NCBI GenBank assembly: GCA_002989075.1
Contig: PSQN01000015.1
Coordinates: 124,001 to 188,000, forward strand
Reading direction: 5' to 3'
DNA length: 64,000 nucleotides
From: Arthonia radiata
Lineage: Eukaryota > Ascomycota > Arthoniomycetes > Arthoniales > Arthoniaceae
The notes under the pieces are model-generated. The model ran no database searches, had not been told where the DNA came from, and saw nothing but the letters and a program-made list of their open reading frames with translations. This document shows positions 19,374-32,043 of this stretch, in pieces. The position numbers and the translations under genes were made by a program. Positions within the stretch are counted from its first letter, which is position 1. Every line of letters starts with the position of its first letter.

Positions 19374-20529
19374 TCATGGAATCTCCTCAATGTTCTTCGC
19401 ATTGATCTCCTTCCTCCCATTCATCCTCCGCCTTAGCGAACTACTTGCCGGATATACCACCCGCCTCAGCCGGTTCGGACTCCCCAATGGCGCGTAAGCG
19501 ACCAACCCATGGAACGGATCCACCCTCAGATGATCCTCCCAGAAAGCCTTCCTCTCATAATCAAAGCTATCCTGCGGCGGAAACTCCACATGCGCCACCG
19601 TTTGGAAGGGATACTTTTCCGGGTCCCACACCGTTCCCGCGTACTCCACCGGCTGATCCTCGATGTTCTCCAGCAGCTGCACCTGGAACGCGTACTTGGC
19701 CGTGTTTTTGGAGTAGAACTCCTGCAGCCAGCGATGCAGGATGTCGGAGCCATGCGCAGGTTGCACCAGCTCCTCGTACATTTTCGTCTGCGTCTCCGAG
19801 TCCGGAACCAGCCGGTACTTTATGACATAGTCGCCGAAGCGGTACGCCGTCTGGCTGTACATGTTGATGCTCTCGAGGTGAGAGTTGTGCACTTTGTCAC
19901 GCGCCTTCTGGAGATCGGTGTCATTGCGCGCTTCGAGGTGCTTGTACAGCTCCGCTTGGTTGCCGCCGTACTTGATCCGGAGATCCAAGATCTCACGCGT
20001 GGTCTTCGCGTCGGCCAGATCTATCGCGGGCGTGGAGTTGAACTCAATGTCCTGGGTCGGAACGTTCTTGCCCGCATCGTACATCTCGCCACTGACGTTG
20101 AAGACCTTCATGGCAAAGCCGCGGGGCTGTGGGATGCGGTCGTCGAGGCCAGGATCGCCCGGCTCCGTGGAATAGCGGGCGGCGACGGGGTATTCGCCAG
20201 GCTGCTTGAAGAGTTCACCTTGGGCGAGGTGTGGAGGCAGCTCGGGTACGATGAACTTGCCCTTGACGAGGCCTTGGGTGCGCGCGTGGGTGCCTGAAGG
20301 GGCCGGTGTCAGAAAGGTGGCGGTTCAATGGGTGGCACTGACAAGCCTGCACAAGGGGACAAGAAGGAGACACACCGCTGTAGCAATGTCTGTGGAGGTT
20401 GAATTGGGCCTTCTGAATGACATTGATGAGGTCCGCGCATGCCTGGATGTCCTCGTCCTCATTTGGCGGCTTCTTCTCGATGTCTGGTGAGTACTTGATG
20501 TACGGTCTGTTGGCGAGATCGGTGGCCAT
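19374..20529 (-). CDS. Small catalase-related heme protein
   Basis: Exons 20529-20376 and 20293-19374 (82-nt intron, GTGTCT donor, splitting a Gly codon) give 357 residues, shorter than classical catalases. The distal His region survives as THARTQGLVKGKF, followed by PVAARYSTEPGDPGLDDR and QPRGFAMKVF, equal to the catalase RFSTV...RGFA.K block. The C-terminal part has PFHGLVAYAPLGSPNRLRR, like the NPxHxxxxHRPLGSxNR element of catalase-fold proteins. I do not find the R...Y proximal ligand motif (RLFSYxD), so true catalase activity is doubtful; fungal members of this group can act as peroxygenase- or oxygenase-like enzymes. There is no signal peptide or mitochondrial presequence. A 262-codon open frame on the other strand is a shadow of this gene. 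Confidence 0.8.
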
Positions 20530-21048
20530 GATGTTTGGCACTCAAGGCTGCGTCAATACCGTGGTCTATACTACAATATTACTTTACAACAGTCTTTCAA
20601 AAAGGCGGATGGCAAACAGCGACTATAAGGAATGGACGATGAAGTCGATGCGGGGATCTCATACGTCTGTGCCTCGAATTGGAAACGGCAGGACGACGAT
20701 TGGAGCACACAGAGTCTGGATGCAGCGATCAGACGCAGCTGCAATTAGGCTTACTGGATAAGACCCTGTAGGTTCTGTATTGCGGAGCCGCTAGTGCTCG
20801 GAACGTGGAGTCGATCTGCTTGACGGGTCAATGGAAGAATGCAGAGGGTGGGGCATTTGCGATCTCGAGGGTCAACTGGGCTTCCTCCGTCTACCCATGC
20901 AGGTACTGAGAACTCACGATTTGGAATAGTGACCACATGCGTAGCTTCGTGTTTCCATATCGCCACAGACGCGTAACTAACTCGTTAATGATCCGAGACA
21001 CTCTCTGAAGACTAAGCATTGAGTATAGCTCGCGATGCCCGGCACATC
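20530..21048. other. Intergenic, 519 bp
   Basis: Upstream of the catalase-related gene (minus strand). No gene recognised. Confidence 0.5.
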
Positions 21049-21552
21049 TCATTTCTCCAGTCTCAGGTCTCCTCTCAATGCATCTTGCTTTTTCTGCTTC
21101 TTCCCCTTCTCGTTATCGGCTTCGTAGCCGGGCTCTACCCTCTGGCCAGCCATCTTCGACTCGTCTCTCCATGTGTGGGATCTGCCATCGGTTCCGTGAG
21201 TTGTTCGGCCGTGGTTATCCGCTTTGAAGCCAGAGAGGTCCCTTTGGCCACTCCTTGGAACACGCGCGTTAGACCTCGACGGTTCGAAACGACGGTGGCG
21301 ACGTCTCCGTGACCCTAGCAAGGCATGTCTGCTGACAATGGGGATAGAGCCTGTGTAGTGAGGCAGGATAGCGGTTGCAGAGTCCTGATGAACCTCGCTG
21401 TATGTGTGCTTGTAGGATGGAGGCAGGATTGCGGCTACGATGATAGTTTCTCTGGTCGAAAGCGACCTTTTTAGGATGGGCAACAGCTTCGACTTTGACT
21501 TGAACGCCTTCGATACATGCTCACTATGGCCAACGAGTGGCGATCTTGACAT
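21049..21552 (-). CDS. Hypothetical basic protein
   Basis: An ATG-started frame of 167 residues (start 21552-21550). It is rich in Arg, Ser and His, has a RRRRHRR cluster and a Lys/Glu-rich end (ADNEKGKKQKK), and no domain I know. The frame extends 13 codons upstream without an ATG. Codon choice is not clearly better than its shadows, so it may be non-coding. Kept as a weak candidate because it is the longest ATG frame in a 3-kb stretch without other genes. Confidence 0.25.
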   Translation of the reverse strand: MSRSPLVGHSEHVSKAFKSKSKLLPILKRSLSTRETIIVAAILPPSYKHTYSEVHQDSATAILPHYTGSIPIVSRHALLGSRRRRHRRFEPSRSNARVPRSGQRDLSGFKADNHGRTTHGTDGRSHTWRDESKMAGQRVEPGYEADNEKGKKQKKQDALRGDLRLEK

Positions 21553-22083
21553 ACCGCATCCACGGCTATTCGCAAGCGTACCAACAAACAATTAGACAGA
21601 TTGGGTTCATGTGGCGAAGAATCCGTGCGTAGTATTGTGGGGACTTTGGTAAGAACAGATATCACTTTCTCTGACAATGCACACCCGATCAGGTTCCATT
21701 GCGCGACCTTACCGAAATAGGCCAATGTTTGAGGTAGGCGTGGTAGGCTTGATCCCCTCAAGGAGCAGTCTGATACCTCGTGCTTCCGAAATCCATTGGG
21801 TCCGTTGCCCACTCTAGGTTACGGAGCAAGACAGCTCGGCCATAACGCTGAATCAAGGAGAGGCCGGACTGTTAAGACAGAGTGTAAAGGTAGGTGTCTG
21901 ATAAGCGGAGTGCGGTGCGAGTAGTATTAATATCCACACGAATACGCTTTCTCGAGGTTGATCCTTGCAACAAGTGATACGGCATTTCGCGGATCAAAGA
22001 CGCTTTTCACAGGGTCAGCATAGAGAGCCCAGAGACTGCAGCGAAAGTTCCACTTGGAAACAAGTAAATCTCCTTCAGCCAAG
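21553..22083. other. Intergenic, 531 bp
   Basis: No gene recognised between two weak ORF candidates. Confidence 0.4.
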
Positions 22084-22257
22084 ATGTCATCGTCCAGCAA
22101 CCCGAAACCTACCCTTAAAGGTCCCGATAACGCAACCGACGAAGGCGATTATAATCACCATGACAAAAAACACCAGCATTGGCAAGGTGAGGAGAAGAAG
22201 GCGGCAGCTGCGAAAGACGACGGCGGATGGGTAAAGGCAAGGCTCTGGAAATTATAG
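22084..22257 (+). CDS. Short hydrophilic ORF
   Basis: 57 residues from the ATG at 22084. It begins MSSSSNPKPTLKGPDNATDE, then a His/Lys/Glu-rich part (NHHDKKHQHW) and ends DDGGWVKARLWKL. Composition is like small intrinsically disordered stress proteins, but no family is recognised. The leader context (GCCAAGATGTC) is acceptable for a fungal start. Confidence 0.35.
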   Translation: MSSSSNPKPTLKGPDNATDEGDYNHHDKKHQHWQGEEKKAAAAKDDGGWVKARLWKL

Positions 22258-23093
22258 TTAGTCAGCTCCAGTAGCGCAGTCACCCATTAGTAGAGGTTTT
22301 GTTGCTAATGCCATGTCAGTCATGAAATGCACATGGACTGGCACTGGAAGAAGGATCAAACGGTGCCAGGTGGCGGTGATCAGGCTCTGAAGACTTACAC
22401 GGCCTAAGCAACTTGTCCTCTGTCCCACATTAGGCCATCTAGATACTGTACTAGCACATCGGGCGATTTGTATCGTTCGACAGCAAGCGCTCCGTTCACG
22501 TGATTTTGTAGCTTGGCATTTGCAAAGCTTTTCCTTGGCACGCTTGGTCCACCTCCAGCTGTTTGTATGTACTACTGTATGCTTGCGATACTTGTTACGT
22601 AATCACGCACTCATCGAGTCTCGCTTCGCCATGATCGCCCACATGTCACCTCCACGCGTGCTACGAAGCTCGAGCTCGAGCTTACTAGTGACCAGATCTG
22701 CGAATTCCGGAATGCGCGCCGCATCCGTCAGGCATCTCCTTCCAGCGCAAACTTAGGCCACCGTTGGACCAAGACTGTACGCACGAATCACTTTCGGCAC
22801 CGGTGAGCATGACATCAAGCACAATAGGCCGTAGATAAAGTTCTAAAAGACGTTGCCCGCTGTCTTTGACGCGTATAAAAATGGCGTTCTCTTTTCTCTT
22901 GCTCTTTACGCAAAACCGTCCTTTCTAGCAGCGACGGAGGTGTTTGACCGTCGCGTCTATTATAAGAGTGACTCAAACATATTCTCCCCTGTTCTGCTCT
23001 TCTTATTGAGGTCTTGAGCTTGTCGATTCGCCAATCTGGTCTTTGCTCTTGGCGGTACTATCTATCAGATTCAGGCCTGACGTCCTGCAAAAA
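22258..23093. other. Upstream region of the GMC oxidoreductase gene, 836 bp
   Basis: No gene recognised. It contains a TATA element near its right end (listed separately). Confidence 0.5.
22874..22880 (+). promoter_or_regulatory. TATA box candidate for the GMC oxidoreductase
   Basis: TATAAAA preceded by GCG, 214 bases before the ATG at 23094. If used, the leader would be about 170-190 nt. Clear TATA boxes suggest an inducible gene, fitting a secreted oxidase. Confidence 0.45.
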
Positions 23094-25288
<2,195 letters not shown>

Positions 25289-25885
25289 TAAAAGTGCATA
25301 GCATGTTTGTGTATTGAACAAAGCTCGCAAACAAGAGCCATATTATAATCCAAGTATAACTAAGTATATCGCATTGAACGGAAGGCAGACACAAGATCTT
25401 TTGTCTTCGAAGACAAAAAGCTTCAAGGGACCGTATCCACTGGGCTGGACAGCCAAAACTTCCCGGTACAGTATCCGCCTGCATCTTGCGCGGAAGTTAT
25501 ACAATATCGGGACTCGTCATGGGCATCGGTGATCATGGAAATATGTACAGCATATCTATCTCGCCCCCCTTTTTAGGACGATGTCCATGTTAAATTACAC
25601 CAGCCGACTCAGCTCGCGGTTAGCTCCTCACGTGGCCTTTATAACATGCTTGCCAACAATCAACGTGTCTGCATTATGTTCAAACCATATTGAAGACGTC
25701 TCCTGCCCCAGCTGATATTTAGCACACCAGCTCTTCACGCGAAAGTTTATAGTAAGACAAATAAGCGTCTTTCGCCACCGCGCGGTCATCTTGTCCGAGC
25801 ACGAACGCAACATCGCAGCCTTGATATTCATAGATCACGAAACGCCCTCCAACACGACTGCAAGAACTGCAAGATTCCTGGCAGG
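25289..25885. other. Intergenic, 597 bp
   Basis: Terminator of the GMC gene and upstream region of the small coiled-coil gene; nothing else recognised. Confidence 0.5.
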
Positions 25886-26211
25886 ATGTCGACACCCTCT
25901 TATGAAGCACTCGTCAGCGGAGTCCGAATGTTGGAGTACCAGCTCCGTCTGCGAGACCACCATCCCGAAGAAGGAATGAGGAAATTGAAGGCCAAACAGC
26001 TTTCCGACTTGGATAACCAGCTCACTGCGGCAAGAAAGTGAGTCTCGCGTTGGGTTAAGAGGCAAATTACATACTGACTGCGAGTAGGGCGCGCGACGAA
26101 CATCCTGACCACGAGAAGACGAAGAACGACCCTCCCGCCAGTGCGCCAACAAGCCCTGGGCACATTGGTTCCGCTTTGCATAGTGCTGCTGCGCACCTGC
26201 ACCTAGCGTAG
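25886..26211 (+). CDS. Small coiled-coil protein, two exons
   Basis: Exons 25886-26037 and 26088-26211 give 91 residues. Exon 1 encodes an amphipathic helix with heptad character (YEALVSGVRMLEYQLRLRDH, then KLKAKQLSDLDNQLTAARK). Exon 2 is polar, with DEHPDHEKTK and a short Ala/His-rich end. The intron (50 nt, GTGAGT) ends in GAGTAG, two AGs three bases apart, and both keep the frame (Asn-Arg or Lys at the junction). Without splicing the frame stops right after the donor, so simple ORF finding sees only half. No family recognised. Confidence 0.55.
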
Positions 26212-27514
26212 GCGGACCCCGCGGAACCGGCGAGGAGCAAGGAGAAGAAGGAGAAAGTGGAGCACGGAGTGAGTGGCGTATAGGTCGTGCCCAAGCGCGG
26301 GGATAAGATCTGGATACCGAAGAAATGAGCGTAGTCTCAGCAAAGCCAGGCGTTCAACATCGCTGATGCCTTGTAGAAACGTTTACAAACTGTTGTTTCA
26401 AGCGGTGAAGTCCTTTCTAGAATAACATTGTACTGCGTTATCATTGTCTACTCCATAGTCATTCGGCCCGTCACAAGATGGGGTTGATAAATAGCGGAAC
26501 AATCCTGTAGTACTTGTATAGCATTGAACACTGGTTCAATATTCAGATCTCAGAGCATCGGTCACACTTGAGTGCCAGAAAGACGACCTTGTACATATAA
26601 CGATCAATCTTCCACAGCACTAACGGCCCTCTCATCGACGCTCAGACCGTGGTACCTTGTTTGAAGAATCGCTGCCACCAGCTCCGGGGCCTTGCGCATA
26701 CGTCCGTTTGGATGAGTCGGGGGTGCTAGTTTGAGAATTTAGCTTCGGTTAACTCCGGACAATCTCACTGAGTGACATGTGACTCAGCTTACTGAGGCCA
26801 AGCGAGACGAGAGTTCCATTAGACTTCTTAAGCATGTTGCAGCAAGAAATGAGATGATGCGCTCGGTGCGCAGTGCGTCTGTTCGAACTGCGGTTGCAGA
26901 ACTGTAGTAGCGCCGAAGGTTGGCAAAGCTACCTAATTCTTGCTAAGTGTAGATGAAAGCTCTTTGAAAGTGATGAAGATTTGGACATCGGCTAAGAGAA
27001 AACCAGGACGAACAGTACTTGTGCTTGAGATCGCCGCGGCGCTTCTTAGCGCCAGGTGGCACTAATATTAACCACGGGGAAAGGGTGTCAAGTTTGGGCA
27101 GACTGGCATATGTCACGGGAACGCTTCTGCTATATATCGCGAGCCGTTCGATCATGACATCTGGATGTCTCACCCAGCATAAACGCTTTGTCCATGTTGT
27201 TGGCATCCATATGTACCTATTCGCGGGATAAAACGGAGGCCAAAATACACATGCTGCTCTGTAGTGCGGGCCAGCATTTGCATCTGGACAATCCAGCTGG
27301 AATCCGTGTAACACGTAGTGACATTAAGATGTGAATCGACTTGTTGTGATAACAGAAAGATGTCAAGAGCAAGGATCAAAGGGAGGCTAATGTGGCCGGC
27401 ATGGCCGTTTATTCCTCTTTGGGAAATATAGTCTATCACCAATTCTGCCCTGGCCAACCTCGATGCACGCACCTCGAGCGGCCACAAGTTGCCCGATTCC
27501 GGCTCAGTCTAGCC
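26212..27514. other. Gene-poor stretch, 1.3 kb
   Basis: Only overlapping short ORFs without domain resemblance; no repeat noticed. Probably promoter and leader of RUD3 at the right end. Confidence 0.5.
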
Positions 27515-29422
27515 ATGTCTACCAATACTGAAGCGGAGCCGCAGCAGAATCATTGTCAGTGACCACCCGCACCTCTAGAAGCTTTCCAATGGCGCATCGT
27601 GCTCGTCTTGCGACCACCTATGCTAATTCGTGAAACAGCGACCAGCAAATCCAAGAAACACAAGAAGAAGAAGTCGAAGGCTGCAAAAGCAAATGGCAAT
27701 ATCTCGCAACCGAATGGAATCGTTGATGCGGCAGAAGAGGACAATGAAGAGGAGATAGACGCTGAGCATGCCGAGGAGTCTCAGAGTCCGACCAGTGCCC
27801 GAGCCCCTGCAGATTTACCAGAACAAGCCAGTATACCAGAAAGACCTGCATCGAACGCGCGGCGGAAGTCTTCGGTGGCAATCAATGGCCAGGATGGGCC
27901 GGGGGTCCATCATCTACAGCATGCGGATCCGGCCGAGACAGCCAGCAGATTAGATGCTGCAGTGAAGGAGCGCGAACAGCTGCGCGATGAGGTCGCAGGA
28001 CTGCGAAAAGAACTTGAAGACTTTCAGAAGCGGCACAGCGACGACACGGATGGTCTGAAACGGGAAGCTGAACAAGCGCGGACAGGCAAGAACCTTGCCG
28101 AGTCGAAATACACCAAGCTCCTCAGCCAAGTCAATAATATCAAGGCTCAGCTTGGTGAGCGTCTTAAAGCTGATGCTGCCGAGCTCGAAACAGCACGTGG
28201 CCGCATCGAAGAACTAGAGGAAACCCAAACACAACATGCCGACGAAAGGTCGACTCTGCAGTCCGAGATCTCCCACCTCCGTTCTGAGACCTCGAAACAA
28301 TCTAAGGAACTTGATACCCTTCGTGGCCGCACAAACCTTTCACAGCAGAACTGGGCGAAAGAGCGCGATGATCTCGCAAACCGAGAGGCTGCCGCACGGG
28401 AGGAATTTGAAGCAGCCCGGCAGGCGATGCAGGACTGGGAGGTCCTGGCCATGGAAGAACGGTCATTACGAGAAGGTCTGTCCGAGCGCGTCGCGGAGCT
28501 GGAAGACGCCCTCTCTTCTCAGCGCGAATCTTATGACCGCGCCATGTCTGAGCGGGACTCACAATCAAGCACGGTTGACGCGCTCCAACGCGCCCTCAAA
28601 GAAGTTCACGACGCGCGCAAAGACGAGCGCCGCGAGCTCGTCGAATCCGCTCAGACACAGGCTGACTCCCTCCGCACTCAACTAACTACAGCTGAAGCCT
28701 CTTTAAAGGCAGCGCAAGGAACCCTCAGCAGCACGCAAGCCGAAATTGGCCGCGTTGCTCCACTCGAAAAGGAGTTGAAGGAGAAGTCGTTATTGATTGG
28801 CAAGCTGAGGCATGAAGCCGTCATTTTGAACGACCATCTCACCAAGGCTCTCCGCTTCCTCAAGCGCGCCAAGCCCGATGATAACGTCGACAGGCAACTA
28901 GTGACAAACCATTTCCTGCAATTCCTGGCGCTCGACCGGAGCGATCCCAAGAAATTCCAAATACTGATGCTAATCAGTGCGCTGCTGGGTTGGACGGAAG
29001 AGCAGAAGGAGCAGGCAGGTCTGGCACGGCCAGGCGCAGCGAGTAATACAGGAAGCTTAAAGGTGCCGCTATCTGCTCCATTCAGGCGTGTTAGCTCGAG
29101 CGCGGGCTTGAACCCGCTCAGTCCAACGGCTAGTAACAGTTCGATCAACGCGCTCAGGCACTCATCCGGCGAGCATGGGAGTCCCGCGCGAGGAGAAGGG
29201 TTGGCAGAGCTGTGGAGCGAGTTCTTGGAGCGAGAGGCCGAGGAAGGCGTGGGCGAGCGGTCGCGGCGAAGTTCGATGAAAAGAATAAGCAGTGGCACAA
29301 GTACGCCTGTGCAGAGACCGCAAGTCGGCCCTATGAGTCCAACGGGGAGTCCGCAAGTGAATGTGCAGAAGACGCGATTGCATTCCGTGGGAGAGGATGA
29401 AGCTCGGAGCGGCGATGGATAA
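27515..29422 (+). CDS. RUD3: RUD3-like golgin with GRAB domain
   Basis: Exon 1 is only 40 nt (27515-27554, MSTNTEAEPQQNH); an 84-nt intron (GTCAGT, CTAAT branch) precedes exon 2 (27639-29422); 607 residues. After a Lys-rich start (KSKKHKKKKSK) and an acidic low-complexity part, residues about 115-400 form a long coiled coil. The GRAB (GRIP-related Arf-binding) domain follows at about 396-470: LIGKLRHEAVILNDHLTKAL, then NVDRQLVTNHFLQFLALDRS and LLGWTEEQKEQAGLARPG. GRAB golgins (Rud3, animal GMAP-210) bind Arf1-GTP on the cis-Golgi and tether vesicles. The C-terminal 130 residues are Ser-rich and probably disordered. The ATG at 27515 is preferred because the longer unspliced frame lacks an ATG at its start. 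Confidence 0.88.
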
Positions 29423-29574
29423 GCTTAATGTCGGTATTGACGGGATGCATAGCGCGCATGTCTGTTTTGGCTGCATTGTATGGGCAAATGAAAGCATCAC
29501 AAGTGCCATATTGAAAGGGCCATCGTTTACTCTGGTCGCATCCATTGGCAAGCATTAGCGTAGTGGCTCTGAAT

Positions 29575-30250
29575 TGCCAAACTCCTCCAAATCTCGACCA
29601 ATTTCGCTGATACTACCTGGAAACATCGCCAAGGTCAACATTTTGCGCCGATCCCAAAAATGCAAGCAAATCTCTCACAGTGTTGACGCTGAACGAATGG
29701 CAGGCAATCTGTCTGATGCAACCAATACTCGCGCTAGCGTTACTAGCGTATCTCAATATCATCTGCGCAGAGGGTATTCGTCTAACTCTGTGATTCCTTC
29801 ACCAAATTTAGAAAATTCACCTGGGAACATCGCAAAGGTCAGCTTTTTGTACTGATCTCAAAAAATGCAAGTAGATTGCTCACAGTGTGGATGCGCAACA
29901 GATGGCAAGCGATTTGTCTTCTGCCAGCAAGGCTCGCGCTAGCGCTACTAGCGTATCTCGAGCCCTTGCGCAGAGGACATTTGTCTAACTCTTTGAACCC
30001 TCCACCAATTTTATGAAACTCACATGGGAACATCGCTAAGGTCAAGTTTTTATGCTGATCTCAGAAAAGCAAGCGGATTGTTCATAGCGCTAGCGCCGGA
30101 TGAATGACAGGCAATTTGTCTTCTGCGACTAGCTGCTGCGCTAGCGCTACTAGCGTATAGCGAAGCGCAGAGGGAATCAGCATAACTCTTTGAATCCTTC
30201 GCCAATTTTGCCGAATTCACATGGGAACATCGCGAAGGTCAGCTTTTTGT
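29575..30250. repeat. Tandem repeat, ~200-bp unit, three full copies plus a partial fourth
   Basis: The marker GGAAACATCGCCAAGGTCA / GGGAACATCGCRAAGGTCA recurs; its AACATCG core starts at 29622, 29826, 30029 and 30226, periods 204, 203 and 197. Other parts recur in the same order: a GCAAGY...ATTG...TCACAG block, GGCAAKCTRTCT, and the inverted repeat CGCTAG-5 nt-CTAGCG at 29732, 29937 and 30139. Copies are similar but not identical, and no ORF is preserved across units. Confidence 0.85.
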
Positions 30251-30910
30251 GCAGAGTCGTTTGAGATAAATTGCAAGAGCTTAGCGTGGCTGTAGCATGC
30301 GCTGTGGAGGATCCGCTGCCCGCGGTCTTTAGCCGCGCCAGCCGCGCCAGTAGATTGGGACTCGCGGCTTCTCCTACCTCTGCATTTGATGCGGCTCGTC
30401 TTTACCATAGACCTCTCTGTTACGCGCTATTTACCTGCATTATGACATGCACAAAAATTGTGGGTATAGATGCGAAGTATGTCACGCTTGCTGTGTTTTG
30501 ATTCTGCGAAGCGCAGCCAAGAGATGCCCTCGCACTTGTTTGTGCTCAGCAAGCGTGTGGTGGTGACTATGCTATCTAGCTCTGAAGTATTTCTTGCTCG
30601 AGGTAAACAAGGTTGTCACAGTAGACTCATAATAAAAGACTGTCGAGCTTGAAGATCATAAACAGCCGTTGTTGACGCCCATGTGGTGAAATGCCCATCC
30701 AGCTACACATCCAAACATAGCGACTCTGCGGTAACCAACCCAACAGCGGAGGCGGGAGCCAGTTGGATAAGTAACACACAGCACAGGGGCAAACAATTTC
30801 GAATAGTCGCCAGTGTGCTTAGACTCATGTCCAGCATACTCGCCATCGGTCTCGGCGTCAGCCTCTCACCTCTCCATCACCACAAACAGCGCCGGAACAG
30901 ATAAAAACCA

Positions 30911-30943
30911 TCTATCACGACCTCCGGGTCGATCATGATAGAC
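30911..30943. repeat. Short imperfect inverted repeat
   Basis: TCTATCACGACC (30911-30922) faces GGTCGATCATGATAGA (from 30927), giving a stem with a four-base bulge and a four-base loop. Isolated; no gene beside it. Confidence 0.4.
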
Positions 30944-32043
30944 CGGCCACAAAACGCGCAAGATCAACACTTCTTAACATCCTCGCATCATTGTGTAGAA
31001 CCCGCCTTCTTCGGGAGGTCGTGGACCTGTCGATGGGCGAGGAGGGTTGCGAAGACGATGCCGACTATTTCAGCCCCTGACGTCTCTGCGATTTCGGTTG
31101 CAGCTGTGGCGTGAGGGTTGAATGTTGGTAGTCAACCCAAGATTACGTAGAGAACGCTTGCCGACGGAGACGTAGCTTCCGTGTCAACTGCGTCAAACCC
31201 AACTGTCGTTTGAGACTGTATCGTCAATGCGACACCCTTATCAGGCTTCATACTGCAACGCACCAGCTTTCCTGTTGGGCGCTATCGATTCGACGCCCAA
31301 ATGATTGGACGGCGCGCCACCTACGTACTCGCTTAGTAGGCCTGAAGATGCGAAGGCGCTGATGCGGACGCTATTTTCAATCGGACGCACGACCTGTGAG
31401 ATTGTCGTGTTGGGGCAGGGTCTGTTTTTGAAGACCAACAAGCAGACCCTCGGCGCCGATGCGTTCCCCTGGGATCTGACGCCGCTGGTTCTCGATCAGC
31501 GTTAAGTAGACGTCTGGCATTTCCGCACGAACGCTAGATATCAAGTCTCCGCAGAACGGCTGCAGTCAACCGATGAGAGATCTGGAGGAGACGATATGTG
31601 CTACCACAACAAGACGACGCTGAGTGGAATGCTCTACGGAAACGGAACTTGGGACAATGCAACCTCGCTATGGCCGGGCACTACTACTTCGTTGTGGAGA
31701 GTCAGGCGAGCCCATGTACGTTAGATTGCTACCGTTTTGAAGAGAATGTAAATTCTATTGGGCCCAGTCTTGATGCTTTGAGCGTGATGCAGAGTTCCAG
31801 GCTGCCGAAGAAAGGTTGCGCTTGTGTGTACGCGGAGAAGAATGGCACTTTGCAATCATACTGACGAGGCACGCTTGGGTGGACGATGGGAGAAGATTGG
31901 ACGAGGCTGCGACTGCAGAAGCGTGTAGTGGTAGTATCCTGTGTACGGCAACGTCTGATATATGGTATAGTAATGTCCAAGTAACGGTAATGTCTAATGG
32001 GCACACGCAACGACGGACCCGGTGCATCTCGACTTTCGAACAA

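Larger units (their letters stand above)
29423..32043. other. Gene-poor stretch, 2.6 kb, with tandem repeats
   Basis: Contains the ~200-bp tandem array at 29575-30250 and a short inverted repeat at 30911-30943. Between 31000 and 31860 open frames exist on both strands (for example 31598-31864, + strand, no ATG at its start), but I recognise no protein and leave them uncalled. Confidence 0.5.

Noticed and set aside
19509-20297. 262-codon + frame
   Set aside because: It is the exact shadow of the catalase-related gene on the other strand, Leu/Val/Arg-biased as antisense frames of coding DNA often are.
29575-30250. CRISPR-like or coding repeat
   Set aside because: Units are ~200 bp, diverged throughout and without unique spacers, in a eukaryotic genome; no frame is shared across units.
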